A stretch of DNA of 64,000 nucleotides, taken from contig DATJOJ010000051.1 of NCBI GenBank assembly GCA_035507035.1, positions 48,188-112,187 of the forward strand. The letters are read 5' to 3'. Both the position numbers and the translations under genes were made by a program. Shown piece after piece: positions 55,902-64,000 of the stretch; the stretch's first letter is position 1; every line of letters begins with the position of its first letter. Source of the DNA: DATJOJ01 sp035507035 (GTDB taxonomy: Bacteria > Acidobacteriota > Terriglobia > Terriglobales > Acidobacteriaceae). Under the pieces are notes generated by a model. It saw only the letters and a list, made by a program, of their open reading frames with translations. It made no database searches and was not told where the DNA came from.

Positions 55902-56921
55902 ATGTCTGAGATTATTCCGCCAGCCCCCGCAGCAACCGAATTTCCGCAAGATTTGCCGGTCATCTATTTTGATCGGCCACGGCAGCGGTATTGGCTGCAC
56001 ATTCTGCTGCTGGTGCTCACCTGTTTCACGACGCTGGTGGTGGGCGCGCGCATGCAGTATGACTTTCAGAATAATCTGCCGGCGTTTTCTCTCACGGACG
56101 ATTCGTTGCCATTTTTCCCGGTGAATTGGGCGTTTCAGCAGCCGTCGCGGTTGCTTTTGGGGTTGCCGTTTGCCTCTACGCTGATGCTCATATTGTTGGC
56201 CCATGAAATGGGGCATTATCTCTATTGCCGCTATTATGGCGTTGACGCGACGTTGCCATTTTTTATTCCAGCGCCCACTCTGATTGGCACACTGGGGGCT
56301 TTCATTCGGATTCGTTCGCCGATCCGCTCGCGCACTGCATTATTTGATATTGGCATCGCAGGACCGATTGCGGGCTTTGTTGTGGCGACGGTCGTTTTAG
56401 TTTTTGCCTTGCCCCTTTCCAAGGTTATGCCCCCGGTATCGGGCGATTCCGACATCCAATTGGGATATCCGTTAATCTTCCGCTTGGCGTGGCACGTGCT
56501 GCCGCTGGGAGCGGTGAAGGCGCAGGCGACCAGCCTGGAGAGTGTCTATTTTCATCCGACAGCAATCGCAGCTTGGGTGGGAATGTTCGCTACGGCATTA
56601 AATCTATTGCCCGGTGGGCAGCTTGATGGCGGGCATATCATTTTTGCTATCGCGCCCCGCGCACACAAGTTCGTTTCGCGGCTGACTATTCTGGCGCTAA
56701 TCCCCATGGCGCTTTATTTCTGGGCAGGATGGATTATCTGGGCAATTCTGTTACGCATCAGTGGCATGCGACATCCGGTTGTGGTCGAATATCCAGGGAT
56801 AACCGGAGTTCGCCGTTGGCTGGTGGTGTTAGCGGCCGTCATGCTGGTACTGACGTTAGCACCAGCGCCATTTGCACACAGCTCGCTCATGCAGGTACTG
56901 AAGGATCTGAAAGCGGGATAG
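55902..56921 (+). CDS. Site-2 protease family protein (M50)
   Basis: A 339-residue intramembrane metalloprotease. The zinc motif is H101-E102-M-G-H105 at the end of the second hydrophobic segment, with the third ligand in NLLPGGQLDGGHIIFA (about 228-243). About seven hydrophobic segments. Unlike the M50 protease at 19306 it has no CBS domains. FFIPAPTLIGTLGAFIRIRSPI (about 120-141) is the family loop after the zinc helix. Probably processes membrane substrates; target unknown. Confidence 0.9.
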   Translation: MSEIIPPAPAATEFPQDLPVIYFDRPRQRYWLHILLLVLTCFTTLVVGARMQYDFQNNLPAFSLTDDSLPFFPVNWAFQQPSRLLLGLPFASTLMLILLAHEMGHYLYCRYYGVDATLPFFIPAPTLIGTLGAFIRIRSPIRSRTALFDIGIAGPIAGFVVATVVLVFALPLSKVMPPVSGDSDIQLGYPLIFRLAWHVLPLGAVKAQATSLESVYFHPTAIAAWVGMFATALNLLPGGQLDGGHIIFAIAPRAHKFVSRLTILALIPMALYFWAGWIIWAILLRISGMRHPVVVEYPGITGVRRWLVVLAAVMLVLTLAPAPFAHSSLMQVLKDLKAG

Positions 56922-57137
56922 GCCACGGCTGCGTTTGGAAAGGCTCGAATCGCAGAGTACAGAGATTCACCCGAGAGCGCCAAGCCTGCCCTAAGTTCGA
57001 GATGAGATCGAGTAGCTCTGACCCTGTATTTCACCTCACAGCCTCCCGTGACCCACGTCACACCCTCCCGGTACTTCCCCACCGCATAATCACTCTTGGA
57101 TTTCGGAGTGACCAAACACTCTGTAAGTGGGGGCTTC

Positions 57138-57380
57138 GTGGCAAAAGGACGAGTTTCCATCGTAGTGGAGCGTTGCAAGTCGTGCGGGTTCTGCGTTGAA
57201 TTTTGTCCGACCCGTGTGCTGGCGCTCTCTTCCGCTTTCAATGCAAAGGGATATCACCCGCCTCATGTGGTGCATCCGGAAAAGTGCAGCGGCTGCGATT
57301 TGTGCGGCATGTACTGCCCGGATTTCGCCATCTGGGGAAATCGCACGCCCGTGAAACCAGGAGGCGAAAGTGAAGGCTGA
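57138..57380 (+). CDS. korD: 2-oxoacid:ferredoxin oxidoreductase, ferredoxin (delta) subunit
   Basis: 80 residues from the GTG at 57138 (GGGGG just upstream); in-frame TTG/GTG starts further up would add a tail without family match. Two 4Fe-4S ligand sets: C13-x2-C16-x2-C19-x3-C23-P and C50-x2-C53-x2-C56-x3-C60-P. This is the KorD type found in the first position of korDABC clusters. Its stop is overlapped by the alpha subunit start (11 bases). It passes electrons from the TPP centre to ferredoxin. Confidence 0.92.
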   Translation: MAKGRVSIVVERCKSCGFCVEFCPTRVLALSSAFNAKGYHPPHVVHPEKCSGCDLCGMYCPDFAIWGNRTPVKPGGESEG

Positions 57381-58527
57381 TTCTCGTGGCGTGCTTACAG
57401 GCACACACTTTATCGATGGCGACCATGCGTGCTGCGAAGGCGCACTCGCCGCCGGCGCGCGCTTCGCCGCAGGATATCCGATTACTCCCTCGACTGAGGT
57501 TGTGGAGCGATTCGCCTCGCGAGTGCCGACGGTTGGCGGGACATTCATCCAGATGGAAGACGAGCTAGCGGCGTCAATCACGCTGCAGGGTGCGGTTTGG
57601 GGCGGAGCCAAAGCGTTTACCGTAACCTCCGGACCTGGCTTCTCTTTAATGATGGAGCACATTGGATACGCGGCGATGACGGAGACGCCGTGCGTGTTCG
57701 TGGATGTGCAACGAGGCGGACCGTCGACCGGACTTCCGACGTTGCCAGCGCAAGCCGACATGATGCAAGCGCGATGGGGATCGCATGGCGATTACGAGAT
57801 CATTGCTCTGTGCCCAAATTCTCCGCAGGAGTGTTTCGATCTGACGATCAAGGCGTTCAATCTGGCCGAAGAATTTCGCGTGCCCGTGATGTTCATGATG
57901 GATGAAGTGGTCGGGCACATGACGGAAAAAGTCGTCATTCCGCCGGCCGAGCAAATTGAGGTCACGCCACGCAAGCACACACACCAAGCGGTCGAGGAAT
58001 ATCTGCCCTACGCCACAAATGGCGACATGGTTCCGGAGATGGCGTTCGCCGGCGAGGGCTACAAATTTCACGTCACGGGGCTGACGCACGACGAGCGTGG
58101 CTATCCGAACATGACGCCTGAGGTCCAGGGGAAGCTGGTGCGGCGGCTGCAGAACAAGATCCAGTCTGTTGCTGACCGTATTGCCATGTTTGAGGAAGAG
58201 CAACTCGAAGATGCAGACGTTGTCGTCGTCTCTTATGGAATCACGTCGCGGGTTGCGCAGCGGGCGATTGACCTGGCAAGGGCACGAGGCTTAAAAGTTG
58301 GCAAGCTGCGGCTCATCACGGCGTGGCCGTTTCCGGAACAGAAACTCCGAGAACTCGCTTTCCACGTTAAAGCGTTTGTCGTGCCGGAGCTGAATCTCGG
58401 CCAGATGGTGCGCGAAGTCGAGCGAACGGCTGGTGGGCAAGCAAAAACCTTCTCAGTGCCGCATGCCGGCGGAGGAGTGCACAAGCCAGAAGAAATTCTG
58501 AATGTAATCGTGGAGGCCAGCCGATGA
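57370..58527 (+). CDS. korA: 2-oxoacid:ferredoxin oxidoreductase, alpha subunit
   Basis: 385 residues starting with GTG inside the korD end. The block AAGARFAAGYPITPSTEVVERF (about 26-47) and the Glu of MEDELAASITLQGAVWGG (about 64-81) are the domain I features of the pyruvate/2-oxoglutarate ferredoxin oxidoreductase family. VTSGPGFSLMMEHIGYAAMTETP (about 85-107) and the later VPEL region are also conserved. The Rossmann-like C-terminal domain (about 270-380) is included, but the gamma domain is separate, downstream. It oxidatively decarboxylates a 2-oxoacid, most likely 2-oxoglutarate, to the CoA ester. Confidence 0.94.
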   Translation: MKADSRGVLTGTHFIDGDHACCEGALAAGARFAAGYPITPSTEVVERFASRVPTVGGTFIQMEDELAASITLQGAVWGGAKAFTVTSGPGFSLMMEHIGYAAMTETPCVFVDVQRGGPSTGLPTLPAQADMMQARWGSHGDYEIIALCPNSPQECFDLTIKAFNLAEEFRVPVMFMMDEVVGHMTEKVVIPPAEQIEVTPRKHTHQAVEEYLPYATNGDMVPEMAFAGEGYKFHVTGLTHDERGYPNMTPEVQGKLVRRLQNKIQSVADRIAMFEEEQLEDADVVVVSYGITSRVAQRAIDLARARGLKVGKLRLITAWPFPEQKLRELAFHVKAFVVPELNLGQMVREVERTAGGQAKTFSVPHAGGGVHKPEEILNVIVEASR

Positions 58528-59384
58528 GCGAATTCGCGAATCCCGTTGAGCCGTTTTTACGCAGCGACCGCATGCCGCATATATGGTGTCCGGGATGCGG
58601 AATTGGCACCACAGTAAATTGCTTCGCACGAGCATTAATCGAATCGAAAATTGATTTGCAGTCATTGGCTTTGGTTTCTGGAATCGGCTGCACTGGACGC
58701 GTGGCAGGTTACGTAAAGCTGGATTCGTTCCATACGACGCACGGACGCGCGATTCCCTTTGCGACCGGTCTGAAGCTGGCAAATCCCAAGCTAAACGTCG
58801 TTGTGTATTCGGGCGACGGCGATCTTTCAGCCATTGGCGGCAACCATCTCATCCACGCGGCGCGGCGCAACATCGATCTGAAGGTGATCTGCGTGAACAA
58901 TCTGATCTATGCCATGACTGGCGGGCAGACGGCGCCGACCACACCGGACGATTCGATCACTTCGACCAACCCCTATGGCGTGTTCGAGCCGGCGTTCAAC
59001 CTGCCGCATTTGGTAGAAGCGGCGGGCGCAGTTTATGTAGCGCGCTGGACCACGTTTCACGTGCGGCAGCTGGCGCGGTCGATGAGCGAAGCATTCCAGA
59101 AGAAAGGATTTTCCTTCATCGAGATCATTTCGCCTTGCCCGACGCTTTATCAGCGGCGCAATAAACTCGGCGATGGCCTGGAGACGATGAAGTACTACAA
59201 AGAGAAGAGCAAAGTGCGACATGGCGCGCCGACCAGCGAAGTTGGGCTGACGATGACAGGCGAAATTGTGGTGGGAAAATTTGTCGACCGCGACCGCGCC
59301 GATTATCAGACGATGATGCGCGCGCAATACACGGAATCGTTGGGTGACAGATTCGTGGAACAGGCGGAGATGGTATGCAGCTAA
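58524..59384 (+). CDS. korB: 2-oxoacid:ferredoxin oxidoreductase, beta subunit (TPP-binding)
   Basis: 286 residues with an ATGA overlap to korA. The thiamine-diphosphate motif is YSGDGDLSAIGGNHLIHAARRNIDLKVICVNN (about 94-125; GDG-x25-NN), and WCPGCGIGTTVNCF (about 17-30) contributes conserved cysteines. GGQTAPTTPDDSITSTNPYG is the family block that contacts the substrate. The short beta subunit without an extra cluster domain fits the KGOR/VOR type. With korD, A and C it forms a complete enzyme for reversible TCA-cycle entry. Confidence 0.94.
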   Translation: MSEFANPVEPFLRSDRMPHIWCPGCGIGTTVNCFARALIESKIDLQSLALVSGIGCTGRVAGYVKLDSFHTTHGRAIPFATGLKLANPKLNVVVYSGDGDLSAIGGNHLIHAARRNIDLKVICVNNLIYAMTGGQTAPTTPDDSITSTNPYGVFEPAFNLPHLVEAAGAVYVARWTTFHVRQLARSMSEAFQKKGFSFIEIISPCPTLYQRRNKLGDGLETMKYYKEKSKVRHGAPTSEVGLTMTGEIVVGKFVDRDRADYQTMMRAQYTESLGDRFVEQAEMVCS

Positions 59385-59968
59385 CGGAACTCCGGATTGC
59401 CGGTTTTGGCGGGCAGGGCGTCATTCTTTCGGCGATCGTGCTAGGCAAAGCAGCTTCGATCTACCAGAATGGCTTTGCCACGATGACACAGAGTTTTGGC
59501 CCTGAAGCTCGCGGCGGGGCGTGCAGCGCGCAGCTGGTTCTGTCCGATTCGCCGATTCTCTATCCGTATGTCACGCAACCGGACATTCTAGTGGTGATGT
59601 CACAGGAAGCGTACAGCCGCTTTGCTCCGGAAATGAAGCATGGTGGAATCCTAATTGTGGAGCAGGACCTGGTGCGCGTCGATGGTTTACCTGCAGACCC
59701 GCAGGTTTACAGCATTCCGGCGACGCGAATCGCGGAAGAGTTGGGCAAGCGCATGGTGCTCAATTCGGTGATGGTGGGTTTTTTTACTTCGGTCACGCAT
59801 TTGCTCGATCCCGATGCGGTTCGTAAAGCAGTCTCCGACTCGGTTCCCACCAGCTTCCGTGAGCTGAATCTCAGGGCATTTGAGAGGGGATTCGAGTACG
59901 GCAATGCGGCGAAGGCAGGCACGCCGGCGTCGCCGGAGGAATCCACTCTTGTTTACTCGGAGGATTAG
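59375..59968 (+). CDS. korC: 2-oxoacid:ferredoxin oxidoreductase, gamma subunit
   Basis: 197 residues with a 10-base overlap to korB. The opening TELRIAGFGGQGVILSAIVLGKAA (about 3-26) and TQSFGPEARGGACSAQLVLSD (about 38-58) are the gamma-domain signatures; RIAEELGKRMVLNSVMVGFF (about 118-137) follows. Standard length. It ends the four-gene operon. Confidence 0.94.
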   Translation: MQLTELRIAGFGGQGVILSAIVLGKAASIYQNGFATMTQSFGPEARGGACSAQLVLSDSPILYPYVTQPDILVVMSQEAYSRFAPEMKHGGILIVEQDLVRVDGLPADPQVYSIPATRIAEELGKRMVLNSVMVGFFTSVTHLLDPDAVRKAVSDSVPTSFRELNLRAFERGFEYGNAAKAGTPASPEESTLVYSED

Positions 59969-60027
59969 AGGAGCCCCAGCTTCCATCCGCTCACGCACAG
60001 CGCGGTTGGTGCGAGTATGGCCGGTGG

Positions 60028-60106
60028 CGCCCTGCGGGGCGTGATTGGGCTCGCATTAGGACCCAGGACTTGCGTCCTGGGCTAATATTTGTCGCCCCTC
60101 CGGGGC
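60028..60106. repeat. Cluster of three GC-rich hairpins (REP-like)
   Basis: CGCCC/GGGCG (60028-60041), CCCAGGAC-TTGC-GTCCTGGG (60062-60081, flanked by TTAG/CTAA) and GCCCC/GGGGC (60094-60106). It looks like a second REP family, not related in sequence to the RAYT-linked one. The 346-base gap between korC and the gene at 60315 holds only this and the family A copy below. Confidence 0.6.
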
Positions 60107-60177
60107 TGCTTCGCGCAAACGCGTAACGGGTAGCGAGAATTTCTTGATGCGTCGGAGCCGGGACTGGAAGTGCGGGC

Positions 60178-60243
60178 GTCCTTGACTACGCGGGTGCTTC
60201 GCGCAGCGAAGCACCCTACTTCGCTCAGGTGACAATGTAAGGA
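60178..60243. repeat. Dispersed hairpin element, family A copy 3
   Basis: Flanks TCCTTGACTACG and TTCGCTCAGGTGACAATGT enclose a perfect 11-base-pair stem, GGGTGCTTCGC (60192-60202) with GCGAAGCACCC (60206-60216). It lies upstream of the secreted-protein gene at 60315. Confidence 0.8.
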
Positions 60244-60314
60244 GAGGCGCCGACGTCGTCGAGCGGCGTTGGAAATGACTCCTTGCCACGTGTAAACTTC
60301 CATTTCACACCTAT

Positions 60315-61049
60315 ATGTTTCCACTCCGATTAGGAATCTGTCTGCTACTTTCCACTGTGGGCCTCCTCGCGCAAGATCTTCCAGCCGGAACCGTAGTGCC
60401 AGTCATGCTCAGTTCCGACCTGAATGCCCAAAAGGATAAGCCCGGAAAAAAGATCGAAGGAAAGGTGATGCAGGATGTGCCGCTTTTGAGTGGGCAAATC
60501 AGCAAAGGAGCGCGAGTCACCGGTCACGTGATCAGCGTTAAGAAACCCGAGTCGGGCTCCGACATTGTTATTCAATTTGACAACATTGAGGACGGCAGCC
60601 GCAGTATTCCGTGGACAGCGGCCGTGCTGGCTGTTGCCTCTATGAGAGGCGTATCTGAAGCGCAATTGCCGATTAATAACACCGGAACGGCGCAGGATTC
60701 CTCCGAGTTCTGGATCACCCGACAAGTGGGCGGCGATCTGGTCAATCGCGAACAACACCGGGCAGGCTCACCAACTGGACAGGTAGGCACATGGTTGGGA
60801 GGAAGTGCGGTGTTAATAAAATTGACTCCCAACCCGGATGCGGGATGCCCGGACGGTCCGGCCTACAAGGGCGCGCAAGCGGTTTGGATATTCTCCAGCG
60901 CCGCATGCGGCACGTACGGGTTTGACGATGTGGTCATCGCAAGCTCAGGGGCGGAGGCGCCGGTCGGCGAAATAATGTTGGGATCGAGCCAGAACGTGAA
61001 CGTACGCGGCGGAAGCGGATGGCTGTTGGTGACTGTTTCCGCTCACTAG
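60315..61049 (+). CDS. Secreted beta-rich protein of unknown function (244 aa)
   Basis: A signal peptide (about 1-19, ending GLLAQD) precedes a mature part of mostly strands and Gly turns. The start of it, LPAGTVVPVMLSSDLNAQKDKPGKKIEGKV, is a repeated motif of exported Acidobacteria proteins and slightly recalls the TrbI/VirB10 beta-barrel opening. Two cysteine pairs (CPDG, AACG) may form disulfides. No function is assigned. It is convergent with the kinase gene at 61063; the stop codons are 13 bases apart. Confidence 0.65.
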   Translation: MFPLRLGICLLLSTVGLLAQDLPAGTVVPVMLSSDLNAQKDKPGKKIEGKVMQDVPLLSGQISKGARVTGHVISVKKPESGSDIVIQFDNIEDGSRSIPWTAAVLAVASMRGVSEAQLPINNTGTAQDSSEFWITRQVGGDLVNREQHRAGSPTGQVGTWLGGSAVLIKLTPNPDAGCPDGPAYKGAQAVWIFSSAACGTYGFDDVVIASSGAEAPVGEIMLGSSQNVNVRGGSGWLLVTVSAH

Positions 61050-61062
61050 ATATTCGACGCGA

Positions 61063-63639
61063 TTACTTGACTCCATCTACTAAATACAGATCCGAGATGA
61101 CGCGATTGTAGTTGTACGCGTACCACTTGCCGTCAGCGGAAATATGGGGCGTGCGGATGAAGTTAATCCCGGTCGCATCGGGAGGGCTTAATACCTTCCA
61201 CAATTTTCGTTTTCCTGACGACAGCTCGATTTCGTACACTTTCGCAGGCACCTCGGGGCGATAAACGTAAACGCTCTTGCCATCGCCCGTCCACCCGAAA
61301 GCGACTTCCGCTGGATTCAAGCCGGGCACGGGTTTGCCTTCACCAGACTGGACCGAATACACCAGCGAATTGCGATCAGAGTCCTGGCCAAGGAAGAATT
61401 GGCCATCAGGAGAAACGAAGTGAGTGTAGTTCACAGTTCCGACGCCTTCCGCGGTGATGGGGCTGAAGTGGCCGCTTGGCACATCCATCCTGAAGATGCG
61501 GCTGGTGTGACCGGGTTCGTTGCAGACGCACACGATCTGGTGACCGTTGGGCAGCCAATTGCCCCAGTGATAGCTGAACGATCCCAGATCAACAGTCTGC
61601 GATTGCCCCGTACCGGTCGGAAGGATGATCAGATGACTGAGATCAAAACCGGTGAGGCCCATGACCCACTTTCTGTCGGCGGAAAGTGAATTGGAATTTC
61701 CATCCGACAGGCGAACCGGAGCGGATCCATCCATTTTGCGCAAATAGATGGCGCCGGTAAGCCCTCCGGCCGCGCCCGACTCGTCGAACAGCAGCAAGTT
61801 TCCATCGCTGGAGATGTCGCGAATCGCGGAAAAATCCATCCAAGTAAGGTCTTCCTCCTTGGCCGCCCCGGGTGGCAATGCAAGGATGCCGACGTGCCAG
61901 TCGTCTCTCGAGAGCAGGACTCGACCCGAACGAGAAATATCGAACAGGTTGAGAATGCCGGGGACGCGGGCGATGGTTCGTTCCTTGCCGGCGCGAGAAA
62001 CGGCATGAAGCTCCCGTGCGCCACCAGAAATTGTGCCGGTAAACCAAATCTCGCCGCCCGGCGACCACGCCAATCCCTGGAGGGTGTCGAACTGCGGTGT
62101 GAGATCTTTTTTGTGACCAGCAAGATCGATAACCGAGACGACGCCGGGATCACCCCAGAGCGACAGATGATCGATAAAGGCGATGGAATCTCCGCTCGGG
62201 GAGAAGCGGGGATTGCCGATCCAGCCGACGGTTTCGTACAAGACCTTACCAACGGGAAACTCCAAGCGGGTACGGCCGGCCACGCGGCGAACGATGGCCA
62301 AGTCTCTTCCGTCGGGCGTCCAGTCGGCAAATTCGATTTCGTTTTCGACCGGGCGGGGACTTCCGCCCGAGAGCATGGTGCGAGCGAGCGTACCTGAGAT
62401 GGCGTAGGCTCCGTAAAATCGCGGCGTAAGGCGAACAGCGAGTTCGCCATTCGAGGAGACAGCGAGCAGATCGGTGTCGGTCAAGCCGAGTGTGCGGGAT
62501 TCGGTGCCTCCAAGACGCGTGGAGTAAAGCTCCATCGGCTTACCGGACCATGCGGCAGCGTAGATGATGGTGTCGCCATCGGGCGCAAAGCGGGCGGTTT
62601 GAATGGTGCCGCGCTGGAATGTGAGCTCGTGGAATTCGGGCGGAGTCGCAACCGGGGCGGTCCTGCGCGCGATGATGAAAACCAGAACCGCCATCACTAA
62701 GCCGGCGGCAAGGGCAATCCAGAGGGAACTGATTTGCGGCTTCAGTTGCGCGATTGGCACACCGACCGAAGGGGCTGAAGTGCCGCTCGATGAGCCACTT
62801 ATTGCTTCGAGTGCAAAGGCAACGTCTCGGGCGGATTGAAACCGGTTGCCGGAATCCTTTTCGAGGCAGTGCTCGACGATGCGGGCCAGACCGACGGGAA
62901 TGTTCTGTTGCACGTCGCTCAGGTGTGGCGGCTCGGTTTTCAAAATCGCCGTCATGGTTTCAGCGGCGGTTTCACCGTGGAAAGCGCGTTTGCCAGAAAC
63001 CATTTCGTAGAGAATTGCGCCCAGGCTGAAGAGGTCGGAACGCGCATCGGCGGGCTTTCCTCGAACTTGCTCGGGCGACATATAGCCAACGGTTCCGAGA
63101 ACCAAGCCGGGCTCGGTTTGGGAGGCAAGCGTTGGACTGTCGTGGGAGTCTGATTTTTGCGGCTGAGTAACTTTGGCCAGGCCGAAGTCGAGAATCTTGA
63201 TTCGGCCATCTTTGGTGAGAAAAAGATTTTCGGGCTTCAGATCACGATGGGTGATCCCTTGGTCGTGCGCAGCCGCCAGGCCGCGGGCGATTTGCAAGGC
63301 GTAGTCGGTGGCCTTGCGCACCGGAACCGGACCGGACTGGATTTTTTGCCGCAGAGTTTCGCCTTCGAGGAGTTCGGTGACGACGTAGGGAGAGCCCTCG
63401 TGGGTGCCGATGTCGAAGACAGCAAGAATATTGGGGTGGTTCAGAGCTGCGGTGGCGCGAGCTTCCTGCTCGAAGCGGCGCAGGCGGTCAGGGTCGTGAG
63501 AGAACGTTGCGGGGAGAACTTTGACGGCAACGTCGCGGCCGAGACGGGTATCGCGTGCGCGGTAGACCTCTCCCATGCCACCGGCGCCGAGAGAACCGGT
63601 GATTTCGTAAGGGCCGAGTTTGGCTCCAGGAGTCAGCAT
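61063..63639 (-). CDS. Ser/Thr protein kinase with C-terminal propeller
   Basis: 858 residues. The kinase domain (about 11-275) has LGAGGMG (17-23), catalytic Lys40, HRDLKPEN (131-138), DFG (151-153), GTVGYMSPEQ and the usual HRD-x-DFG layout. A transmembrane helix lies at about 310-332 (LWIALAAGLVMAVLVFIIA). The rest is a PD40/WD40-like propeller with W-x-P-D-G or S-P-D-G turns (FADWTPDGRDLAIV, FSPSGDSIAFI, LAWSPGGEIWF, FVSPDGQFFLG). This is the standard receptor kinase of Acidobacteriota; the propeller may be periplasmic and sense ligands. Start at ATG 63639. Confidence 0.93.
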   Translation of the reverse strand: MLTPGAKLGPYEITGSLGAGGMGEVYRARDTRLGRDVAVKVLPATFSHDPDRLRRFEQEARATAALNHPNILAVFDIGTHEGSPYVVTELLEGETLRQKIQSGPVPVRKATDYALQIARGLAAAHDQGITHRDLKPENLFLTKDGRIKILDFGLAKVTQPQKSDSHDSPTLASQTEPGLVLGTVGYMSPEQVRGKPADARSDLFSLGAILYEMVSGKRAFHGETAAETMTAILKTEPPHLSDVQQNIPVGLARIVEHCLEKDSGNRFQSARDVAFALEAISGSSSGTSAPSVGVPIAQLKPQISSLWIALAAGLVMAVLVFIIARRTAPVATPPEFHELTFQRGTIQTARFAPDGDTIIYAAAWSGKPMELYSTRLGGTESRTLGLTDTDLLAVSSNGELAVRLTPRFYGAYAISGTLARTMLSGGSPRPVENEIEFADWTPDGRDLAIVRRVAGRTRLEFPVGKVLYETVGWIGNPRFSPSGDSIAFIDHLSLWGDPGVVSVIDLAGHKKDLTPQFDTLQGLAWSPGGEIWFTGTISGGARELHAVSRAGKERTIARVPGILNLFDISRSGRVLLSRDDWHVGILALPPGAAKEEDLTWMDFSAIRDISSDGNLLLFDESGAAGGLTGAIYLRKMDGSAPVRLSDGNSNSLSADRKWVMGLTGFDLSHLIILPTGTGQSQTVDLGSFSYHWGNWLPNGHQIVCVCNEPGHTSRIFRMDVPSGHFSPITAEGVGTVNYTHFVSPDGQFFLGQDSDRNSLVYSVQSGEGKPVPGLNPAEVAFGWTGDGKSVYVYRPEVPAKVYEIELSSGKRKLWKVLSPPDATGINFIRTPHISADGKWYAYNYNRVISDLYLVDGVK

Positions 63640-63850
63640 TGCGAGAAGCGAAAAGGAATTGTAAGCGCGGAGGTGGTGGCTTGGGAAGAACGCTCATCCT
63701 GTTGGCGCATACGCAACGAAAACCGCGTTGGATGGGGCACGTGGCCATCCCTCCATATTCGGTGGGACCTCTCGTGGCGTGACCGCAGTCACAGAAGCAT
63801 GCCGTGCTCCGGATTACGATTGTGATTTGGAAGATCGGGAGGAATCGGCA

Positions 63851-64000
63851 TGGCCAAAACTCGGGTTGCAATCATCGGCGCGGGGAAGGTGGGAGCCACG
63901 TTTGCGTATGGGCTCCTGATGAGCGGAGTGGCCAACGACATTGTTCTTATCGACTCGAACCGGGCCAAAGCCGAGGGCGAAGTGATGGACCTGGAACATG
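63851..64000 (+). CDS. L-lactate/malate dehydrogenase, N-terminal part only
   Basis: From the ATG at 63851 (GGGAGG upstream) the frame stays open to the window end, 50 codons. The NAD-binding start is clear: VAIIGAGKVGATFAYGLL (about 6-23), then the acidic strand end IVLIDSN (about 32-38) and KAEGEVMDLEH (about 40-50). This is the LDH-like part of the lactate/malate dehydrogenase family; the choice between the two substrates needs the missing loop (Gln or Arg). It is on the opposite strand from the kinase, divergent with 211 bases between. Confidence 0.85.

Noticed and set aside
1..64000. Complete tRNA or rRNA genes, prophage or restriction-modification system
   Set aside because: No full tRNA cloverleaf, rRNA signature, phage structural gene or restriction enzyme was found on either strand.

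Overview
The window is GC-rich bacterial chromosome with mostly house-keeping and secretory genes. Several traits point to an Acidobacteriota member, probably class Terriglobia. These are a very large Oar-like TonB-dependent receptor with an N-terminal carboxypeptidase-regulatory domain, three large Ser/Thr kinases fused to TPR or beta-propeller regions, an ECF sigma factor paired with one of these kinases, Ig-like repeat lipoproteins, and many word-like intergenic repeats. This assignment is an inference from gene content; no rRNA or complete tRNA gene is present to confirm it.

Layout. 1-8.2 kb: edge of a secreted protein, endonuclease III, a DedA membrane protein, a four-gene ABC-2/GldG/DUF4340 operon and a GNAT acetyltransferase. 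8.2-19.2 kb: surface region with the TonB-dependent receptor (minus strand), a PBP-like secreted protein, a 56-residue ORF coupled to a hydrolase-like protein, an Ig-repeat lipoprotein and a DUF4142 protein. 19.3-22.0 kb: envelope proteolysis (a site-2 protease with CBS domains and an HtrA protease). 22.4-31.2 kb: a nine-gene arginine operon argR-C-B-D-F-G-H-(argA-like)-J, mostly with 4-base start/stop overlaps, headed by two ARG boxes. 31.3-33.0 kb: a VapBC-type pair, then a REP-associated transposase (RAYT) gene inside a palindromic element with 12-base terminal inverted repeats, followed by two gene-less copies of the same element. 33.2-39.8 kb: heat-shock region (dnaK, a small ORF, dnaJ, and an HspR-type MerR regulator further downstream), with a HAIR-like HspR operator on the dnaK promoter; a cupin and an amino-acid permease lie between, and the permease has a candidate structured leader RNA.

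39.9-47.5 kb: DUF983 protein, a His-tailed protein of unknown function, a kinase-TPR protein, a PIG-L deacetylase, tmk-holB and an Hfq-like protein with a long N-terminal extension. 47.7-55.3 kb: a sigma factor-kinase-TPR pair, a secreted glycine-rich protein, a second VapBC-type pair, a DoxX-like membrane protein and dCTP deaminase. 55.5-64 kb: HU, a second M50 protease, the four subunits of a 2-oxoacid:ferredoxin oxidoreductase (korDABC), a secreted protein, a kinase-propeller protein and the start of a lactate/malate dehydrogenase.

The most distinctive content is intergenic. At least five repeat families recur, including a hairpin element whose flanks are conserved while the palindrome between them is replaced, a CGGAT-word family forming long inverted repeats, and several low-complexity word repeats. 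The REP/RAYT locus is the clearest mobile system. No CRISPR array, prophage, restriction system or canonical defence island was seen.
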